Source: Ottelia alismoides
Lineage: Eukaryota > Streptophyta > Magnoliopsida > Alismatales > Hydrocharitaceae
NCBI GenBank assembly: GCA_037367405.1
Contig: JAZKJV010010762.1
Coordinates: forward strand, 310,001-374,000
DNA: 64,000 nucleotides
Direction: 5' to 3'
The notes under the pieces were generated by a model, which saw only the letters and a list, made by a program, of their open reading frames with translations, was not told where the DNA came from and did no database searches. Shown here one piece after another: positions 35,260 through 46,914 of this stretch; position 1 is the stretch's first letter, and each line of letters opens with the position of its first letter. The position numbers and the translations under genes are program-made.

Positions 35260-36031
35260 ATGGCAGATGTGTTGTCGATCATGGTGAATCGTGCGAAAAT
35301 AGATGAATTTCATAGTGGCTTTTCAAGAGACGATCTTACTCTATCGATCTTGCAATACGCTAATGACACTATACGTTTTGCAAAGGGAGGCCAAAGAGTT
35401 GCAGAGGTTTGTTCGTGGTTTTAAAGATATTTGGCGTTACTTCTGGTTTGAAAAGCAACATAGCCAAGTCAAAGTTTGTGCCATTAGGATTGAGTGACGG
35501 GGAGATTTTGTGTGAAAACGGGTTGAGATCCCCTCAGACTAGCTTACCTTTATGATATCTTGGTCTTATGCTGAATGGGGGAGATTGCAGCAAGCGAAAT
35601 GATTACCTCTGATTAAGAACATGGAGAAAAGCAAGTTGGAAGTTAGCTCGTTTATCTAAAGACGATAAACCGATGTTGTTGAAGTCGATCCTCTCAACGG
35701 TTCAACATCCTCTTTCTCTCCTCCGGGATTCTCCCCGCACATATCAGTAAGAGGTTTGATATCATCATAGATTCATAAGACGATTCTTTTGGTCCTCTTG
35801 TAGTGGTTCTTATGGCTTATGTTGATTGACTAGAAGACCATTACTCCTTCCAAACTTATGATGGCCTTGGTGACTTTAGCTTGGTGAAGATGAATAAGGC
35901 CTTCTTGTGCAAGAGGATCACTCCTATTTTGGGTGATGATAGTAGTTTGGGGAGCTCTTTGATAAGGAAGGTTTATAGAACTTCCTCTACGTCGGTGTAT
36001 AGAGTGTTTGGTCTTGCATCATCATCGCTTC
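35260..36031 (+). pseudogene. LINE-B ORF2, piece 3 (RT catalytic box and thumb)
   Basis: It resumes with MADVLSIMV and reaches YANDT, which replaces the catalytic YADDT, so the first of the two active-site aspartates is Asn. YLGLMLNGG corresponds to the YLGLPLG block. Stops throughout. The last stretch before the MITE encodes NKAFLCKRI...DSSLGSSLIRKVY. Confidence 0.82.
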
Positions 36032-36039
36032 TTTGGAGC

Positions 36040-36246
36040 AAGGCCCTAAATGTCAGTTTCGGTCATCATTTCGGTGAATGACCGAAACAGAATTTCGGTT
36101 GAATTTCGACCGAAATTTCGATCATTTCGGTCATTTTTTGTACTAGGGCCCCCATATTTCGGTCATTTCGGTCGAGTTTCGATTTCGACTGGATATCGAT
36201 ATTCGACAGAAATTCAACCGAATTTCGCTGAAATTTGAGGCCATGC
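36040..36246. mobile_element. MITE copy B (207 bp)
   Basis: Flanked by (C)TTTGGAGC ending at 36039 and (C)TTTGGAAG from 36247. The ends are AAGGCCCTAAATG and GAAATTTGAGGCCATGC, with TTTCGGTCATTTCGG words inside. It interrupts LINE-B, and omitting it rejoins LLW to KGGYSALQE. The shared middle with copy A (TTTTTGTACTAG.GCCCCCATATTTCGGTCATTT) proves one family. Confidence 0.87.
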
Positions 36247-37030
36247 TTTGGAAGGGAGGTTACTCTGCACTTCAGGAGGTGTGTTCGATGTTGTGGCCAC
36301 TATTAATGGATGGGATAGGTTTTCACTTTTGGCGCGATAATTGGATTTGGGGGGGCGGGGGGGTACTTGGTGTCAAATTCCCCCACTTGTTGGCTCTGTT
36401 GACTAATCCGGACATATTTATGGATGATGCCTAGGATGGCAGATCCTTTTTCATCCTTCTCCCTCTGACCTTTCAGATCAACACATGAACGATCTTCTAG
36501 AATTGATGGAGGTTTTGGATGGCTAGGATGGCCCCTCTCATGGGGCATGATTGTTGGGTTTAATCTGATGGTATGTTTTCTTTACGAAAAGCCTGCAAGA
36601 TGGGATCGGTGCCTTCTGATCCTGGCACTTTGTATGGTTGATTGTAAAAGAATCTAGCATCGGAATGTGCCTATGAAGGTTGAGTTTTTCCTCTGGCTCC
36701 TGAGACACAGGCAGTTGATGACGAGAGACAAACATGCATGCTTCTTTCAGGGTGTTGTTGCCACATGTGTTCGTTGTTTGGAGGTGGATGGAGATGTGGA
36801 CCGTGTCTTCTTCACATGTGCGAGTTCCAAAGAGGTATAGGATATTTATGGCAATGCAACGATTATAAGGATTATGCAGCAAACTTTTGGATTTCAATGG
36901 GACCTAGGGGAAGGGTTTAGAAGAGGAAAGAGCCAAATTGTGGCCGTTGAGTGGGCCTTATGGTTGGCAAGAAACGGAGTGGTCTTCCGTCGGGATGGAT
37001 TCTGGTGAATGTAATCGTGCATGCTAAGGT
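36247..37030 (+). pseudogene. LINE-B ORF2, piece 4 (C-terminal region)
   Basis: FHFWRDNW corresponds to FLFWRDAW of LINE-A. The zinc domain follows near 36670-36840 (KVEFFLWLLRHRQLMTRDK, CVRCLEVDGDVDRVFFTC), and then a decayed end. Multiple stops. Confidence 0.8.
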
Positions 37031-37640
37031 GCTTGCTGAGTATTGGGCCTTTTAATTAATTAAGCTCGTAAGTAATGTACTAATAATCTTGTAAATTAAT
37101 TGTGAAGTTCTTGGATATGCATCTATACAATGAACACCATTTTTCCTTTCGAATATGAACCTCCTTATTGAACTTTAGTTCTGTAGTACCTTCTATCGTA
37201 GGTTGGAGGCCCCAAATAGCCTTCACATCCAATAATGATCACTCAAGATCGAAGAGACCCCTTTTGACCTAAAAGATGAAGTGATCACCTCTGCAATGTG
37301 CGTGTCGATCTCGGTAGTTTCAATTTGTTGTAGATCCTCTATTGCCACATTCCGACATGTGTGTTACATGATGCTCTTGATGATTCTAAGGGAGTCTCCA
37401 TTTTCAGCCTCTATCATGAACATGAAAGGCTCATCTCCACAGTTTCTCACTAGGTGTGGAAGCACATCGGGCCTAGAACCCTAAATTAATATGTTTAAGA
37501 GGAAAGGGTCCGTCAAGTTTGGGTTCGATTCATGGGAGTCTGGAATCTGACCTAAAACCACCTTAGTTGTGCTCGTGCAATTTTTAAATGTTATTTTTCC
37601 AAAAAAAACTCCAACGCAACCTCCTATAAGGGGGACACGC
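37031..37640. other. Spacer, no gene seen
   Basis: No feature was recognised. Part of it may be the 3' end of LINE-B or the left part of the old copia-0 fragment. Confidence 0.4.
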
Positions 37641-37892
37641 CATCCAATCAAAGATGGTGGGGTCCTTTCATCTTCCAAACATAACTCTTCCACGTGCATG
37701 GAGAAATAGAAGTTTTATTCAACAATCCTCAAGTATATCTTGTCTAAACCTAAAGAAGCGTATGTTTTCAGGAGTCAACATGTCCATAATTAAAAAGTGT
37801 CTGTATTTCTTGTTCTATCTGAATCGGTTTAGCCAGCCCGAACTATGAAAAAGCTAGGTCTTTGGAGGAAATGGACAAAATCCAAGTGAACT
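37641..37892 (-). pseudogene. pol: Copia-0 integrase, downstream part
   Basis: Minus-strand remnant of a copia integrase that continues directly from the piece at 57251-57440 once copia-4 and one copy of its target duplication are ignored: the block DDYSRF on that side is followed here by TWIL. Beyond about 20 codons it decays (stops, weak matches), so the left limit is approximate. Confidence 0.6.
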
Positions 37893-38032
37893 TGTTGGCA
37901 GAAAAGAGGGATATATTATTATGTGGTGCCATATGGTCCTCTTATATAGAGTTGAGAGGCTATGGGAAAATTACATAAAGAGGACCAACAAAAGGAGTGA
38001 TAAATAAATACATAAACATAAAACTCTCAACA
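37893..38032 (-). repeat. Copia-4 3' LTR (left copy)
   Basis: 140 bp, TGTTGGCAGAAAAG...CTCTCAACA, matching 57110-57250. It contains CTTATATAGAG as a promoter-like word. Confidence 0.93.
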
Positions 38033-39030
38033 CTCCCTCTCAAGCGGGAGCATAGATCTCTATCATGCTCAGCTTGAGATTGCATTTCCAAAAAGGTCCC
38101 CGAGCGAATGCCTTAGTGAAGATATCAGTTGTCTAGTCGCCTGCACTAACATGAGACGTAGCAATAAGTTCCTTCTGAATCATAACGAGTAAAAAGACAA
38201 TTTATTTCAATGTGCTTTGTTCTCTAATGAAATGTTGGATTATTGGCAATGAACAAGTTCCCTGATTGTCGCACTTCAGCTGCATAGGGAGAGTCACATT
38301 AATGTGGAGGTCTGAAAGAACATATTTTACCCACATCATTTCATCACTACTCTGAGCCATGCCTCTATATTCAGTTTCTGTACTAGATCTAACCACAACC
38401 GTTTGCTTTTGCTTTTCCATGACACGAGTGAATTTCCAACAAAAATGCAGAAACCTGAGGTAGATCTCCTATCTTTAGGGCACCCAGCATAATATGCATC
38501 TGCATAGCCAGGGATGGATAACAAGGTAGTCCTAAATAATAAGCCCTTTCCTGGTGATGACTTCAAATATCTGAGGATCATGTAGACTGCATCCATATGC
38601 ACCTGTCGTGGTTGTTTCATGAACTGACTAACTTTACTAATTGCAAAAGAAATATCAGGCATGGTAATGGTGGCATAAAGTAGTTTCCCTACAAGCTCTA
38701 TGTATCTCTGCTTGTCCACTTCCTTAGTGGCGTCTTCATATAGCTTCATACTTGGATCCATAGGTGTGTATGCTCGTATGTACCATGTCATTCCAACTTA
38801 TGAAGGTAGATCCATCACATATTTTCTTTGTCATTACCAAGCCTTGCTTATTTCTGGCAAATTCTAGACCTAGAAAGTACCTCAACTCTTCCATGTCCTC
38901 GGTCACAAATTGTTGACCTAGGAATTTCTTGGCCTCGGCTACCCTTGAATATCATCACTAGTAACAATAATGTCATCAACATACACGAGGATAGCCATTG
39001 TACCTTGTTGTGTCTTCTGTACAAATAAGG
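38033..39030 (-). pseudogene. pol: Copia-4 RT C-part and RNase H
   Basis: YVDD is at 38972-38983. The frame at 38336-38791 has YIELVGKLLYATITMPDI and GYADAYYAGCPKDRRSTSG. The RNase H continues at 38202-38420 (KQKQTVVVRSSTETEYRGMAQ, LKCDNQG). Frameshifts lie near 38400 and 38800. Confidence 0.88.
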
Positions 39031-39904
39031 AATGAACTGAAGTGGAGCATCAGAATCCTCTCTGTTTTATTAGATCTGAGAGCTTTTGAAACCAGACCTT
39101 GGGACTCTGCTTAAGTCCATAAATGGCCTTATGTAGCCTGCATACATACTCCCCCTCAACAGCAAACCCAGTTGGTTGTAACATATAGACCTCTTCGTGA
39201 AGATCGCCATATAAGAATGCATTCTTGGCATCTAACAGGAAAAGAGCCCAATCACGTACCACTGCTACAGAGAGCGAGATTCATAGGTAGAATGTCTCGT
39301 GACAGGAGAGAAGGTGTCACTATACTCCACGCCGTAGATCTACGTAAAGCCTCCGACAACAAGCTTGTCTTTATATTTGTCAATTGTACCATCCACCATG
39401 TGCTTCACATTGGACCCATTTGCAACTAACAGCAGACGCTCCTTCCGGAGCTATAACAAGTGTCAATATCACGCATGATTGAAGAGCAGACATCTCTTCA
39501 TCCATTGCTAGCCGCCACTGACTTTCTTTCAGAGCATCTTGGTGTGTCCATGGGATCTCAATAGCAAACAGTCCCAATACAAATTTCCGGTAAGTCAAGG
39601 ACAGTTTATCCAAAGATACATGTCCTGCTAGCGGGTATTTTGTACATGTTATTTTCCCTTTCCGTAGTGCAATCAGTCATCTCAGATCATCCTCCTGTCT
39701 GATGTCATCTTGTGGCGTTTCATGTTCATCATTCAATCCACTAGTACTATCAGTAGAAATCAAGTTCTCAAGATTTACCAGAGGCATGCTAGATGTTGGG
39801 AAAAGTCGAGGAGCATTGGGCATGGAGGTAGTGGGAGGTGGTGGAAGAAGGACCTCCCCAGACTCAGACGAACTCAACCTATCCATAGTAGGAGTGTAAT
39901 ACAT
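39031..39904 (-). pseudogene. pol: Copia-4 RT N-part and linker
   Basis: LDAKNAFLYGDLHEEVYM and CRLHKAIYGLKQSPKVWFQ at 39050-39262, with LAMDEEMSALQS further upstream at 39380-39613. Stops separate the pieces, and a Pro-rich linker frame lies at 39677-39904. Confidence 0.87.
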
Positions 39905-40608
39905 GATGGACTCAAAAAAGGTAACACCATCACTAATATAATATTTTTGTTAGAGTGGATCGAAATATCTGAAGCCTTTCTTAGTGCAAGAATAGCCCAC
40001 AATCATACACTAGACAGCACGAGGTGCAAGCTTGTCACGACCAGGAGAAAGAAGATGCACAAAGGCGACGCATCCAAAAACTCGTGGTGTAAGAGAAAAC
40101 GACTATTTCTCATGAAATGCAAGAGAAATAAGCCTTTTCACAAAGAATAGTAGAAGGCATGCGATTGACCAGATAGCATGCAGTCATGACAACATCTCCC
40201 AAAAAAAGTGAGGAGCTCGACTCAGTATGAGAAGAGTCATAATGATATATAACAGATGACGGTGCCTGCGTTCAGCAACACCATTCTGCTACGATATATA
40301 AGGGCAGGAAGTCTGATGCATAATCCCACGTGAACTGAAAAAAACGAGCAAAAACAGTTGTATAAAACTCCAAAGCATTATCGGACCGAACATATTTTAT
40401 CAAAGCTAAGAAAATGTTGGATATTTCATGAACAAAGTTTTAAATCATAGTACTAGCATCAGATTTATTCTTAAGTAAAAAGATCAACGATAACCTGGAG
40501 AAATCATCAACAACCACAAGATAGTACATGTGTCCTTGGTGATCAGGGACATGACTAGGACCCCAAATGTCAAAATGAATAAGTTCAAATAGACTCTGAA
40601 TACTACGA
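39905..40608 (-). pseudogene. pol: Copia-4 integrase, downstream part
   Basis: Minus strand: HFDIWGPSHV, VVDDFSR (first catalytic Asp region), RSDNALEF (second) and NGVAERRHRH (third, Glu) are all recognisable. The frame carries stops. The zinc-finger half lies beyond the Athila-like insert at 53910. Confidence 0.85.
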
Positions 40609-40613
40609 CTAAG

Positions 40614-43600
40614 TGTTAAACCGAGAAAATAGAGGGTCGTACGGTTTCACAAGGCGAAACCGCAGTCGATGCGGTGACCGCTCAAAAATCCTGATATAAA
40701 CAACAATTAACCCACAACAAGTAATTCAAGCAATGAAAGTAAATGTGCGGAGTTAAAATTTATTATAACTCTACAACAAGATGTGTATAGGTGCAAGTAT
40801 TGTAGAGGTCGAACACAGGGAGCAGACAGGTAGATCGGGGCAAAATTGCTCAAAAGTGTAATGGTGATCAAGTTGTCTATTAACGCTATTTTTTTGTGGG
40901 TCTTTAATTTTATATTTTTTATTTTTTTAAAATTAATTTTTAATTTTGTATTTTTGTATTTTGATTTTTAATTTTCTAATTTTATATTTTCTTTTTATAT
41001 TTTATATTTTTTATTTTCTTTTTTTTCAATATTGGAATATACAAACTATATAAGAAAAGAGATGATAAACTATTTGTAAAAATAAGGGAAAAAGCTCAAA
41101 AATTAGGAAATGAAATATTACTGGTATTTTTATAATTTTCTACTGTTTTTGTGATTTTTGGGGAATTTTCAGAATATTTTTGGTATTTTCAAAGGTGAGA
41201 ATAAGAGAAAACAGTGAATAAAATACAAGGCTGAAACTAAAATGGAGAAATAAAATAGAAAACAGTAACAAAAATTCTCCAAATTAATTTTCACTTGAAG
41301 ATAATAAAGTCAAGAAAATTCAGAGACAAAGTTTGTATTTTTAGGAATTTTTATGGATTTTTAATATTTTTTGGGAGGTTTTTGGTGTTTTGTAATTTTT
41401 AGGAGTTTTGCTTTGTAATTTTTAGTGAATTTTGGACTGAAGTCAAAACACACTAAAAGAAACAAAATATATTTTTTGGGGCTTTTTCTGAAGTGTTTAT
41501 ATATTTTTTATGGATTTTATAATGCAAACAGTGCTGAAAATAGCTATTTTTAATTTTTAAAAAATATTAAAATGCAATAATTATAAAAAATAAAAATATG
41601 CCGTTAATCTACTATGCAACAGAGACTTAATGTGATTTTCGGGGATTTTTTTGGGTTTTATAGATGCATGCAAAAAATACAAGAAACATAAGGAAAATAC
41701 ATGTTTGCAGGGGTATTGATGTAGTTAGTCAGGAATCCAGGGGCCTCTGCGCAAATATTTCAAAGAGTATAACTAAATAAAAATACTCGCGGACTGAATA
41801 TTAGTAGCAAAAATGTGTCGGGCTAACCCTGCAAAATGCCCAAGGCGCGCGTGCTAAGCACGTGCACCTGGCAGGGCTATATGTGTAATACGCGCAACTT
41901 CAGGGGGGGTTTTGATAAAATTTACAACAGTTAAGACACTGCAAATGAAAGATTAAAAATTACTTGATAAATACAAAAACGCAGGGGTTATGGCTGCAAA
42001 ATACCCCCGCTAGGCGCGCATCCAACAGCGTGGCTCCGCCCACTAAGCCACGTGTCGCGCGCAGGTTGCGCGATACCCTTTCGACTCTGACGCCCAGGAT
42101 TAGAACTTGAGGAGTTATCGGACGGCTGGGGTGGCTTTGATCTAACGTCAGCTGCTGCTCGAGAGGAGAGTTCTTGATCCGACGGCTTAGGATACAGCTG
42201 GACGAACAAAAGAGGAACCCGGCGGCGCCGAGTTTCGTGTGCGTGATGGGCTCGCCTCCGTCCACCAAACCCACAGCCGAAGGGCGGGTTCTGCACCTGC
42301 TGCTCCTCCCCGACGTCCAGGTGGCTCAGACCGGTCCGACGGCCAACGGATGGCCCTCGGCTGCTCGATGAAGCTCCAACCGACCTGGGGGTCTTCTTGG
42401 CATGAATCGAGGCCCAAACGCCTCCTTCTCTTCCTGCAATCAAAACCAAATGGACGGCAGATATCTCGCAGCAGGAAGGAACCTTTATTGGCGAGAAAAG
42501 GCAGCGTGGGAATGCGATGGTGGTTGCCGGAGCTTCTGAGCTCCGGCGAGGTGTTCGAGATGGAATCTAGGCTAACTACTCGCTTAAACAGCAAACTAAA
42601 TGCGCAACTTAAAAACTGAACTAGAAGCTAACTAATCAGCAAGAAAAAGGAAGAAAAACATGACCTCGAGGGTGTATAACCCGAGATGGAGGACCTCAAC
42701 GGCGGCCACGCCGGAGGTGAAATGGAACCGCTCCTCGGCCACGCGAGGTGCTCCCAGGTCGGCTGGAGGGTGTCCTGTCACGACCCCCGGTCCTGAGCGC
42801 GAGAGGGGAGGCCAAACGAAGTCAAAGGAGGGTTCTTGGGACCAAGGAGGATCGCGGGTGGTTATTTGAAAAGTGGCGAAGGGGGTGCAAAGAACGAGGC
42901 ACTACACGTGTATCGATGATCCTCAGCCCGTGACAAACCCAGGGCGTGAAAGCCCATTCTGCGAGGAACAAGTTTGCTGAAGACATCGACATGAAAATAT
43001 AAGAGGAAGGGCCTCAAAAAAATCAAGAAAAAAGACAAAAAAACTCGTTCTGACAAAGGGCACAGGCTGGGCTCAGAGAGTTGACCCGAGGTCAACTCTC
43101 CAGCCCACCTGGTTGGTCCACGTGGACCAACCAGGAAAAAGCCTGGAAAAACATCTTATAAAATCAAAATAAAATAGTAAACTATTTTATTTAATTATGG
43201 TTACAAAATAAAAAATGCTTATAATTTTATAAATTATTTTACGGTAATTTTTAATTATTTTTTAGAGGTATATTTTTACAAGTTGCCTATTATACCCTTT
43301 ATAGGTATATTCTTCTATATATTGTATTCTTTTATTTTTATTGTATGTATTTAATTTATTTATTTTTGATTATTAATTTATATAATTATAACATACTTTT
43401 ATACACGTATTATATTTTTATTTTATTTTATTGATGTGTTTTGTATATTTAATAAAATAGAAATAGTAATTATACAGGTATGTGTATAAGAATTATACCT
43501 AGGTTTTGTGTATACAAGTATTTTTTATTTTGAGTTTTATTTACATTTTTATTCTGATTTTAATAGACACAATTATTATAAGTAATATCTACAACATTAT

Positions 43601-44291
43601 AAAAATATAAAAATACAAAAATAATGGATAAATAATAAATTGAATATTTTAATCTTTACAAGTATACAATAGAGGTCCAAAACTCAACTTTCAAACCGTA
43701 GCTCCGCCAAATGCGAAACCACCGCCATTAAATAGCTTATTTTGAATTATATACAATTAAAGGTGAGTTTGATGCATTTGGAGTTTTCATTTGTGAGATA
43801 CGGGTTTGGGAAGTTGGGATTCTGGATTTTTATTCAGACTATAACTTTTTATCTATGTATTATTTTTGAGTGAAATCAATTTTGTATTTTTCTTTATTTA
43901 ATTATCTACAACTTTCATGTACAAAGTTTCTTTATTTGAGGTATAAAAAGTGGAACCAAAAATAGGTCCCAAAATGAATAAAGAATGAATGAAATAGAAG
44001 GTATTTTTATTGTATTTTGGCCCTTATCTCCCCCTACTTTATTCCTTGTCGACCTATTCATCAAGATGCCTAGGTCTCGGGGTTTCAGGTCATAAAATAT
44101 TTAAAATATTTTATTCTTTTTCTTTTCTTTTCTTTATTCTATAATTTTGGCATTAAAAACAGTATTTTATACACTTTTTACACACATATGCATGAATGCT
44201 AAAATGCATGAATTAAGCCTATTTACACGTATTTACTAGGCTTTTTAAGGCCAAAATGATAGAATAAAGATGATGAAACGTAGATTCATCA
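40614..44291 (-). repeat. Athila-like 3' LTR (left copy)
   Basis: 3678 bp. It is AT-rich except for a GC-rich block at about 41820-43130. Divergence from the right copy is uneven: five differences in the 60 bases from 40681, none in the 120 bases from 41521. Open frames in the GC-rich block (42449-41988 and 42594-42187 on the minus strand, 42239-42619 on the plus strand) have equal-length partners in the other LTR but overlap each other on both strands, so they are not called as genes. Confidence 0.95.
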
Positions 44292-44298
44292 TCCCCCT
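44292..44298 (-). other. Polypurine tract of the Athila-like element
   Basis: On the element's sense strand AGGGGGA abuts the 3' LTR, preceded by AAGTAT. This is the expected plus-strand primer. The 11-base context AGTATAGGGGG recurs in the array at 46231-46826. Confidence 0.85.
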
Positions 44299-46230
44299 AT
44301 ACTTGCCTTTGCTAGTCCCTAGCAAACACTTATGCAATAAGTGTAGAAAGAAAAACAAAGAAAAGGAAGAAAGTGGATTTAGTTTAATTATCAAACTTGT
44401 CTTTACAAAATCAAAGTTTGAAGCTTAAGTCGGACCTTTGGAATGTTAATGCGGGCGGAACCTGATTGAGAACCGAATTTGAAATTCAACAGTCCCTGAG
44501 AATCCCAAAACTCTGTCCAAGTCTCTCAGTAGTCAGGTCAGAAATATCTCAACTCATACGCAAACCCTTACGACTATGAATCTGACTCGTACAGTGTAAG
44601 TGATGTTGGCTCTTCCCAACTAGAATGACAAAGAAACTGACTTCTCCAGTACGACAACCCAATGATTCCCCAATCCAACAACTCCATCCTCGAGGAGCGG
44701 GGTATTCCCTTCTAAGTTCAAGTGGCAACCAGCTCAAGAGGAGGGGGTGAAGAGAAGAATGGACGGTAGCCAGTGTAGCTACCTATCCTCAGATGCAAGA
44801 CCAGTGTAGTCAAGTCATCAGCTGCAGGCTCACATATTTGACTTTGGAACTCAAGCTTGCTTATTGACTTTACAACATATTCACATACTTTGCAGGCATT
44901 TTATTTTTTTGTACAGGCCTGTCCTTTTTTTGTAATACTATTCACAGCAGCATTTACATAAGGATTTTTCCTCTTGAGCCAGTAGACTATCCATCTTTTG
45001 AAGCTTTATCGCAACCCACAGCCTCCTGTCTTTAGACTTCCTAATCACTGGACGGGTTGGGGTGCACTTCCCTCCCTAGAGGAGGACAAATATTTCCACT
45101 TAGTGTGCGTCTCATACCAGCAAATCCAATCCCCTCACCACTCCAACTGAGTTGAGCCATGTGAAAGGTGCAGGTGTCCAAGTTAGGTCATTATCAACAA
45201 GGGTCGTGTGTGTGTTCCGAAATACTCTACTTAGGCAGTCAAGAATCCATTGAACCAAGTCTCGTGATCCTCAAAGAATTAAGTCAACTAGACCTGAAGT
45301 ACCTCAAACCCAGTTCCTATAAGGTTCCTGTTATTAGGTAGGTTTTAAGGTCCAATCAAGCTCTAATCTCCGGATTTTACTTAGACTTGTTCAACTATCA
45401 AACTCAATCCGAAAAAATGCAAATGCTATGCAATGCGATGCAGAAAATATTTTTGTGATGCAATTTTCAAAATTTTGAACTGTTTATGGATTTTTGAAAA
45501 GATGAGGATGCATATGCCAATGCATTTTTTTGTCTTTTTCAAAAAGATTTTTCAAATATTTTTGGATTTTACTTTTGCAAATGTTTTTGGGATTTTTGAA
45601 AACAAAAAGTTTTGGCTGAAAACTAGGTTAAAACATGTACACAGGAGTGCTTCTTAGATATACAAGACGTGGATTTTAAGAATTTACAAGGGTAAGTGAT
45701 CAATTTTATACAGTAGATTTTTGGTGTGATGTAAATATTCCTCAAACTTATTTGACACATGTTTTTCAAACAATTTTGAAAACTATAGTCCAAATTAATT
45801 TTTACAAACAATTTTACAAACATGCACACACATTTGAAAATCATTTTGCAAAGGCTTTCAAAACAGTATATATAGGTTTTTCAAAATATTTCTGCAACCA
45901 TTTTTCAAACCATTTACAAATCATTTTTCAAACATTTTATTTCACACAAAGAAAATAAATTTTTACAAACCACACATTTTACACAGGTTGAAAACATGTA
46001 ACAAAATATTTTCAAAATATTTTCAATAGATGTTCACAAAGATTTTCAAACTATTTTTCAAACATTTTGCAAAAAACATTTTCCCCTGATTTATTAATCA
46101 GTAAATACAAAAAGAATTTGAGGAATAACCACATCTTTTTATTAAGGATTTTTAAAGAATTTTAAAGCCATATTTATTAGGAAAATACGAAAGTACGAGT
46201 TGTGGCTAAAGTATATACGTAGTATATACG
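44299..46230 (-). other. Non-coding 3' interior of the Athila-like element
   Basis: About 1.9 kb between the array and the polypurine tract, where an autonomous relative would have pol or env-like sequence. No RT, RNase H or integrase motif is visible. From 45420 to 46100 it is dominated by TTTTCAAA/TTTGAAAA words. Confidence 0.6.
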
Positions 46231-46826
46231 ACCCCCCTATACTTAGCTTGAGCTATATCCTCATAGATCAGAGAGAAAAGAGAAGTCATAACTCGTACTG
46301 AGTATAGAAAAGTCTAAAGAAGAAATGAATGAATCAATGAGAAGTTGACCGTCCCCCATATACTTAGGATCAAATAATCCTAAGTATAGCAGACTGTACA
46401 CAAAGCAGGGAGGGTCAAGGGTGGGAATGAACAGATCGTACTCAGGTTGTCTCCCCCTATACTTAGAGTAAGATATCCCTAAGTATAGACAAGAAGAGGA
46501 AACAATGGAGAGGATCGAAATGAATGAAAATACTCGAGGTGCACACCCCCTATACTTAGGACAAAGTACGTCCTAAGTATAGAAAATTGTCTACAAGGGG
46601 CGACACCTTTTGGATAGATACGGAAAACAGAAATGGAAAAAAGAAAAGAAGAAAAGAGATGAAGATGGGAGAAAGATAGTGAGAATGTACACACCACTCC
46701 CCCTATACTGAGGGTAAAAGAAGCCCTAAGTATAGGCAACAACAGGAGTGACGAAACGAAACGAGGAATGAACACTCGGCTCGTCCACCCCCCTATACTT
46801 AGGACAAAGTACGTCCTAAGTAAGGC
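46231..46826 (-). repeat. Array of six hairpins each ending in a polypurine-tract copy
   Basis: Copies start at about 46231 (stem degenerate), 46352, 46451, 46546, 46697 and 46787, spaced 90 to 151 bp. On the sense strand the best copies read CTATACTTAGGAC, a short loop, then GTCCTAAGTATAGGGGG: an inverted repeat of 10 to 13 bp whose 3' arm runs into a G-rich purine tract. The same 3' arm plus purines forms the true polypurine tract at 44292. Within a pair the arms match although copies differ between pairs (for example AGGGT/ACCCT-type changes), which suggests the pairing itself has been kept. Confidence 0.8.
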
Positions 46827-46914
46827 AAACACGAGAATGGATGGACGAGCAATACGGTAGAGAGAACAGAGATAAACTAGGGAGAATGTACAACAGAGAT
46901 GGATGTACATATGA

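Larger units (their letters stand above)
27440..37030 (+). mobile_element. LINE-B: old L1-type LINE, split into four pieces
   Basis: Pieces of one ORF2 lie at 27440-28158, 31974-32412, 35260-36031 and 36247-37030. They are separated by LINE-A, a non-autonomous LTR element and MITE copy B. Across each junction the reading resumes in the conserved block where it stopped. The 5' end, with the endonuclease, is not visible, so it may be 5'-truncated or too decayed. Many stops. Similarity to LINE-A runs from the pre-RT region to the C-terminal zinc domain. Confidence 0.85.

Noticed and set aside
41960..42619. Frames of 104 to 153 codons in the Athila-like LTR, repeated at 51599-52230
   Set aside because: Conservation between the two LTRs only reflects LTR duplication at insertion, and several frames on both strands are open over the same GC-rich block.
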